Source: Symsagittifera roscoffensis
Taxonomy: Eukaryota > Xenacoelomorpha > Acoela > Convolutidae
Length of the DNA stretch: 64,000 nt
Assembly: GCF_963678635.1 (NCBI RefSeq)
Contig: NC_087062.1
Span: 77,503,200-77,567,199 of the forward strand
Direction: 5' to 3'
The notes under the pieces were generated by a model. The model did not search any database, had not been told where the DNA came from, and saw only the letters and a list, made by a program, of their open reading frames with translations. Shown in pieces: positions 59,960 to 64,000 of the stretch. The first letter of the stretch is position 1. Every line of letters starts with the position of its first letter. Position numbers and translations under genes: made by a program.

Positions 59960-60325
59960 CGATCTTGCGAGCGTTGATGAATCAATACCAACCTTATTTT
60001 TTTCTAACCTCACTTGCAAATAAAAGTGTTCGTTAAAAGTGTTCACTGATATGTAAATTTCATTGTAGCTTTAGAAATTGATTAACATCTGTTCTCTGCT
60101 TTTTTGTGACTAAGGTTTCTCATTAATTAAGCGTCCGTGGCTGAGTGGTTTGTGCGTAAGACTCGTAATCTCTAGGTCGTAGGTTCGAATCCGAGATGTA
60201 GCAATTTTTTTTAAACTAATTTGAGGTTAATTTCAACTTTTTCCTTTTGCACATTATAGAGCTGCTTTTTGTCGTGTGCTGGCTAGTCTTTGCGAACCGC
60301 AGCTTCGTCTCTGTGTTCTGTTTAA
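59960..60325 (+). mobile_element. Family-2 element with the best-preserved tRNA-like core
   Basis: The core at 60131-60201 starts GCGTCCG. Its A box TGGCTGAGTGG is at 60138-60148 and its B box GGTTCGAATCC at 60182-60192, both matching pol III consensus. The acceptor and T stems do not pair well, so it is not a functional tRNA. The tail ends GCGAACCGCAGCTTCGTC and CTCTGTG. Confidence 0.8.
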
Positions 60326-61284
60326 GATTAGCAAGTGTATCAATCGGAATATAGACTTTTTTCGGGCTAACAAGATAGCTTGGTGAACAAAAAATTCAAA
60401 TTTCTAGCTTCTCTTATGGCTGTGTCTGGAACGCTGTAAATTGTAAATATACTAAATCTGTTATTTGGTCTCATTGTTTTGGCTCAGCTTTTTTCAGCTT
60501 AATGTTGTCATTTTGTGTGGCTTGAAAGCAAAAGACGTTTTTTATCTTTTCTGTTTTCGGAAGGGGGCTGCGTAAAATTTCAGGTTTTTCATGACAACAA
60601 GTTTTTTCCGGCCCAATGGGAGTTTTCCTTAATTTTGTCGGCCTAGTTACTACTCCATAAATTTTTCTGATTACTTATTAAACGCCGGTGATGTTTTTTC
60701 TCGAGTTTTTCTCAAAATGAAAATGAAATCAGACAAAATTTTCAATATCTTAGTCAACATCTGTCTGCCACCGTAGAATTCTATGTTTGTGTCCCAACTT
60801 TCTTTCAGATGCAAACTTCTTATATCGTTGCTCAGTTAATTTTCAGGGTTTGTTAAACCTTACATTTTTTCCCTTTGAAGTTTAAATCTTATAATTGCAT
60901 GGTGATATTTGACATAAGTTCCTGTTTTGGTTCCTGATTGGATATAAAGTAGTTGAATAAAACGTTGAAACACTAAGGCATCTTTATTTGCTTTGGCATC
61001 TCTTTAACATAAACCTTTATCCCTAAATCTGGTCGTCAAAACAAAAAAAAACTATGCTCAAAGTTAAATTTGAAAATTTAAGCTTTTTTGTTAATCAATT
61101 TTCATCAAAATACTCGAATAATTGACAGTTGAGATTTTTAGAGTATTTCGATAGTTCAGAAAACCTCTCATGAATTTTTTATGCGAAATAAGCGTTTATT
61201 TTTCTCTGGACCTGTCGATTTCGCCTGATTTTTGATTGAAATATTCGGCGAAAGCTTCAGAGAAAAAAAATACTAGTGACAACC

Positions 61285-61505
61285 AGGGGGAGATCTAGGA
61301 TTTTCTCGAGGAGGGGGATAATCAAAAAATTGAAAATTATGTCGACTTTCTTAGGTTGTCTAATTTGATTTTTCTAACTCTACCCAAGCAACCTCAAAAA
61401 GGCCCTCTTTTGGCCAAACTTTCTGCGCCGCAGACTTTTTTTGAAAAACAAGCCAGATCGCGTTTCTTTGGCGCGTGCTTTCCTTCAGAAATCGATTACA
61501 TATTT
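61285..61505. repeat. Fragment of a hAT-like miniature element
   Basis: CAGGGGGAGATCTAGG at the left, then TTTTCTCGAGGAGGGGG, GGCCAAACTTTCTGCGCCGC and a broken right side that runs into the array element at 61508. Confidence 0.55.
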
Positions 61506-61507
61506 AA

Positions 61508-62890
61508 AATGCGGGCTTCACTATCTCGCCATGTTTAAGCTTTTTCAAAGTATTATTTTTGCATGTTTAACAAAAGAATTTTTTTCGATTTTCCAATTTG
61601 AAATCAGTGTTTACTTCACCAAGTTTGAAAGTAGCAACCGAATAGTGAGATGCTGTCAGGGTTTCCCCAGATGTTGCGATTTTGGCCTCCAATTCTTTTA
61701 GGTTACGAGATACCGAAATTTTCGAGATTTTTCAAAAATTTCTAGAAAAATTTAATTTTTAAAAGTTTCTGGAAATTTGAAATTCGAAACCCTGTAGTCT
61801 CAGGGTATGCTCAGGGTAGTCTCAGGGTATGCAAATTTTGCCTCCAAATCTTTCTTCTCAAATCCTTGTAGTTTTCGAGACATGGTGTTTTTTTAATGAT
61901 TTTTTCAAAAATTTTCAAAAAAAAACTTTCAAATTTTCAAAAAAAAATTTCTGGAAGATTCAAAAAAAAATTCAAAAACTTTGAAGATCTCAATTCTGTA
62001 GTTGGAAACTGTGAGGGTACTCTCAGGAGTTGCGAATCTAGCCTCTGAATATGACTGCTCAAATCCTTGCAGTTACCCAGATTTGATGTTTTTTAGGATT
62101 TTTTCAACATTTTTAAAAGAACTTAGATATAAGTAATTTCACAAAATTTGAAGTAGATTTTGAGATAAGACGTTTTTGTGATTTTTTTCAAGTTTTCAGA
62201 AAAATTAGATTTAATTTTATTTCTTCTAAATTTGATTTTCCCAATCGTTTAGTTTGGGTCTGTCAGAGTGGTCTCAAGACCTCAGGTGTTGCGAATCTTG
62301 CCTCCAACTGTGACTGCTCAACTTTTTGTAGTTTTCCAGATATGACGTTTTTTATTATTTTTTCAAAAAATTTCAGAAAACTTAAATTTGTTTTTTTTAT
62401 TTTTAAGTTCCTAAACCCCTGTAGTTGGGGGCTGTCAGAGTACTCTCAGGGATTGCGAGAGATCTTGCCTCCAATTGTGGCTGCTCAAATCTTTTGGTTG
62501 TTTTTGAGATATGACATTTTTTCTGGTTTTTTCAAAAAGTTTTTTTTTTATAAAACTTAAAAATTCTCAAAATTTGAAATTCCCAATGCTGTAGTTGGGT
62601 ACTGTAAGAGCTCTCTCAGGATTTGCAAGTGTTGCGTCCAAATGCGACTGCCCAATTAGTTTTTCAAAAAATTTTAAAGTTTTTCAAAGAACTTAGATAT
62701 AAAAAAACTTAATGGTTTTTAAAAATTTGAATTGAAAAAACTTGAATAGAATTTTTTTTCAAAATTTGAAATTACCAACCCTGTAATTCGTTGCTGTCTG
62801 AGTAAATTCAAAGGATGTTGATTTTTTTTCCAATTTTTACGGTTTTTTATGAGTTGTGAAAAATTCGAAGCACCGGAGGTGCGTTACACA
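61508..62890 (+). repeat. Array element, copy 2: six or more degenerate units
   Basis: Units carry the core TGTCAGAGTACTCTCAGG...TTGCGAATCTTGCCTCCAA...GACTGCTCAA. The GCCTCCAA-type motif recurs near 61684, 61842, 62041, 62291, 62468 and 62635 (spacing 158-250). The 5' boundary ATGCGGGCTTCACTATCTCG and the 3' boundary GAAGCACCGGAGGTGCG match copy 1 at 10296-11500. No coding frame persists across units. Confidence 0.75.
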
Positions 62891-64000
62891 CTGGTAGTAA
62901 TTAATGGCGCCTGTAGAAAAATTTAGGGTCCGTCAGCCAATAGTGGATATTTCAAAACAGTACAAAGGCGGAATTCGTCCCCCCCCCCCCCTAAATCCGC
63001 TGCTGATGACAACGATAGGGGACTTTCTTCCCATTATAGCCCCCACCCCAAGTTCAGTGGAGGTCAGTAATTTTTTATGGAGGGGCAATAATTTTTCTAA
63101 ACAGAGGAGAGGGGGGAGGGGCTATCATGCGAAAGACGCAACAGTTTCAGAAAGGCATCTTAGTGTTAAATTAGCTTAAACAGCATAAATACTGCAGAAT
63201 ATTTAGCGAATTGAATTTTCCATACGCTGTTTTCAAATTTGCGTCGCAGCTACAGAAGCTCGAAAATATCTTTCTTTTGGGCGCATTAATCTTGATAGTA
63301 ACCACAGAATTATCAAAATTGGATTAATTTATAAAACTTGGACGCATTTTGTTACGCAACTAAAAGAAAACAGAATTCATTCCTTAATGATTTCGGGATT
63401 TTGAACTAACATTGATAGGGTTTACCTAGAAGCAATAAAATTATTTTAATTTCACAATGTCATAATTGATTTCTCTGAATTTTTTCATCTAATCTGAGCT
63501 TTTGTGACTTTCAAATTAAAATGCACATGTGAACTTAAGTGGAGAACAATCGACTAGCATAACGCTTGACTAGCAGAAAAAAGTTTTAAAAAAGTCTGAA
63601 AAAAAACTTTTCTGAATAATATCCTAAAATGAGTCAATATACAGTCTTGAAGAATTGCGCACTTTCCGTTCAAATAGTACCATCAAGAAAAGAGGCGAAG
63701 CGAACTTGGTTGTTGATAGCTAAATAATTACGAAGAATATTGAAACCAAAAAGCCCCTTATTATTTTGGCGTAGAACCCCGAGCAAATGTCGTGTAACCA
63801 ACAATTTCTAAGTTAACTTGTCATAAAAAACCAAAATGAGCTCACATGGTGCATTTTTTCAAGCTTTAAGTTTTTCAAATTCGTGTCGTTGTTTTTGGCG
63901 TGATGTGATAAAAAAAGCTGAAGGAAAAACTGCTGAAGGAGATTAGGCATATTCGACTAGAAAAACTAAAAAAATATATCTGTTTTTTGAATTTTTGAAG

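Larger units (their letters stand above)
58892..64000. other. Downstream region of the AMP deaminase gene
   Basis: Apart from the family-2 element, the hAT fragment and the array element, this region is AT-rich and no exon is recognisable. A C-run (about 62980-62991) followed by TAAATCCGCTGCTGATG looks like one end of another hAT-like copy. No gene starts are seen to the right edge. Confidence 0.55.

Noticed and set aside
60131-60201. Functional tRNA gene
   Set aside because: The A and B boxes are good, but the acceptor stem and T stem do not pair, and the same core recurs in several repeats. It is a tRNA-derived repeat.
62904-63179. 91-codon frame at the right end with a Pro run
   Set aside because: The Pro run is the C homopolymer of a hAT-like end (followed by TAAATCCGC), and no homologous protein pattern is seen.

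Overview
The window is eukaryotic, most likely invertebrate animal DNA: genes are split into many short exons with GT-AG introns, there is no operon structure, the sequence is AT-rich with long T-runs on the + strand, and the space between exons is packed with short non-autonomous repeats. I cannot name the species. One interstitial TTAGGG-type motif fits an animal telomere repeat but proves nothing alone.

Two genes are supported, both on the + strand. At 2247-5618 are the last three exons of a gene whose product ends in a pleckstrin-homology (PH)-like domain; its earlier exons lie left of the window. From 16774 to 58859 runs a complete AMP deaminase gene (AMPD2-like) of 17 coding exons that I joined by hand with consistent reading phase throughout. 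With all exons included it encodes 922 residues, with the zinc and catalytic motifs intact. Two exons (30542-30613 and 40208-40237) have lengths divisible by three and are flanked by introns of equal phase, so both could be optional cassettes. One intron (49805-50046) appears to start with GC rather than GT.

The rest is almost entirely repeats: (1) a roughly 480-bp element with ends of the AAGAGTAATGAACG type, in about 18 full or partial copies; (2) a roughly 360-bp composite element carrying a tRNA-like segment with pol III A and B boxes; (3) elements opening with a hairpin of the GCCCTTGC/GCAAGGGC type; (4) a 1.4-1.7-kb element with a degenerate internal tandem motif; (5) hAT-like miniature elements with CAGGGGCGGAT termini, one with a clear 8-bp target duplication; (6) an array element present twice (10296-11500, 61508-62890); and (7) foldback or long inverted repeats at 55-2160, 340-700 and 37285-37970. 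Two recent duplications stand out: a 2.7-kb dispersed pair (6782/12219) and a 1.44-kb tandem pair (18081/19524).

The most notable theme is that several repeat families share one design, a small hairpin at the 5' end and another at the 3' end, whose stems differ between copies by paired, compensating changes. That suggests selection on the structure. Almost all copies lie in the same orientation as the two genes. I found no rRNA, CRISPR or prokaryotic feature, and no intact transposase.
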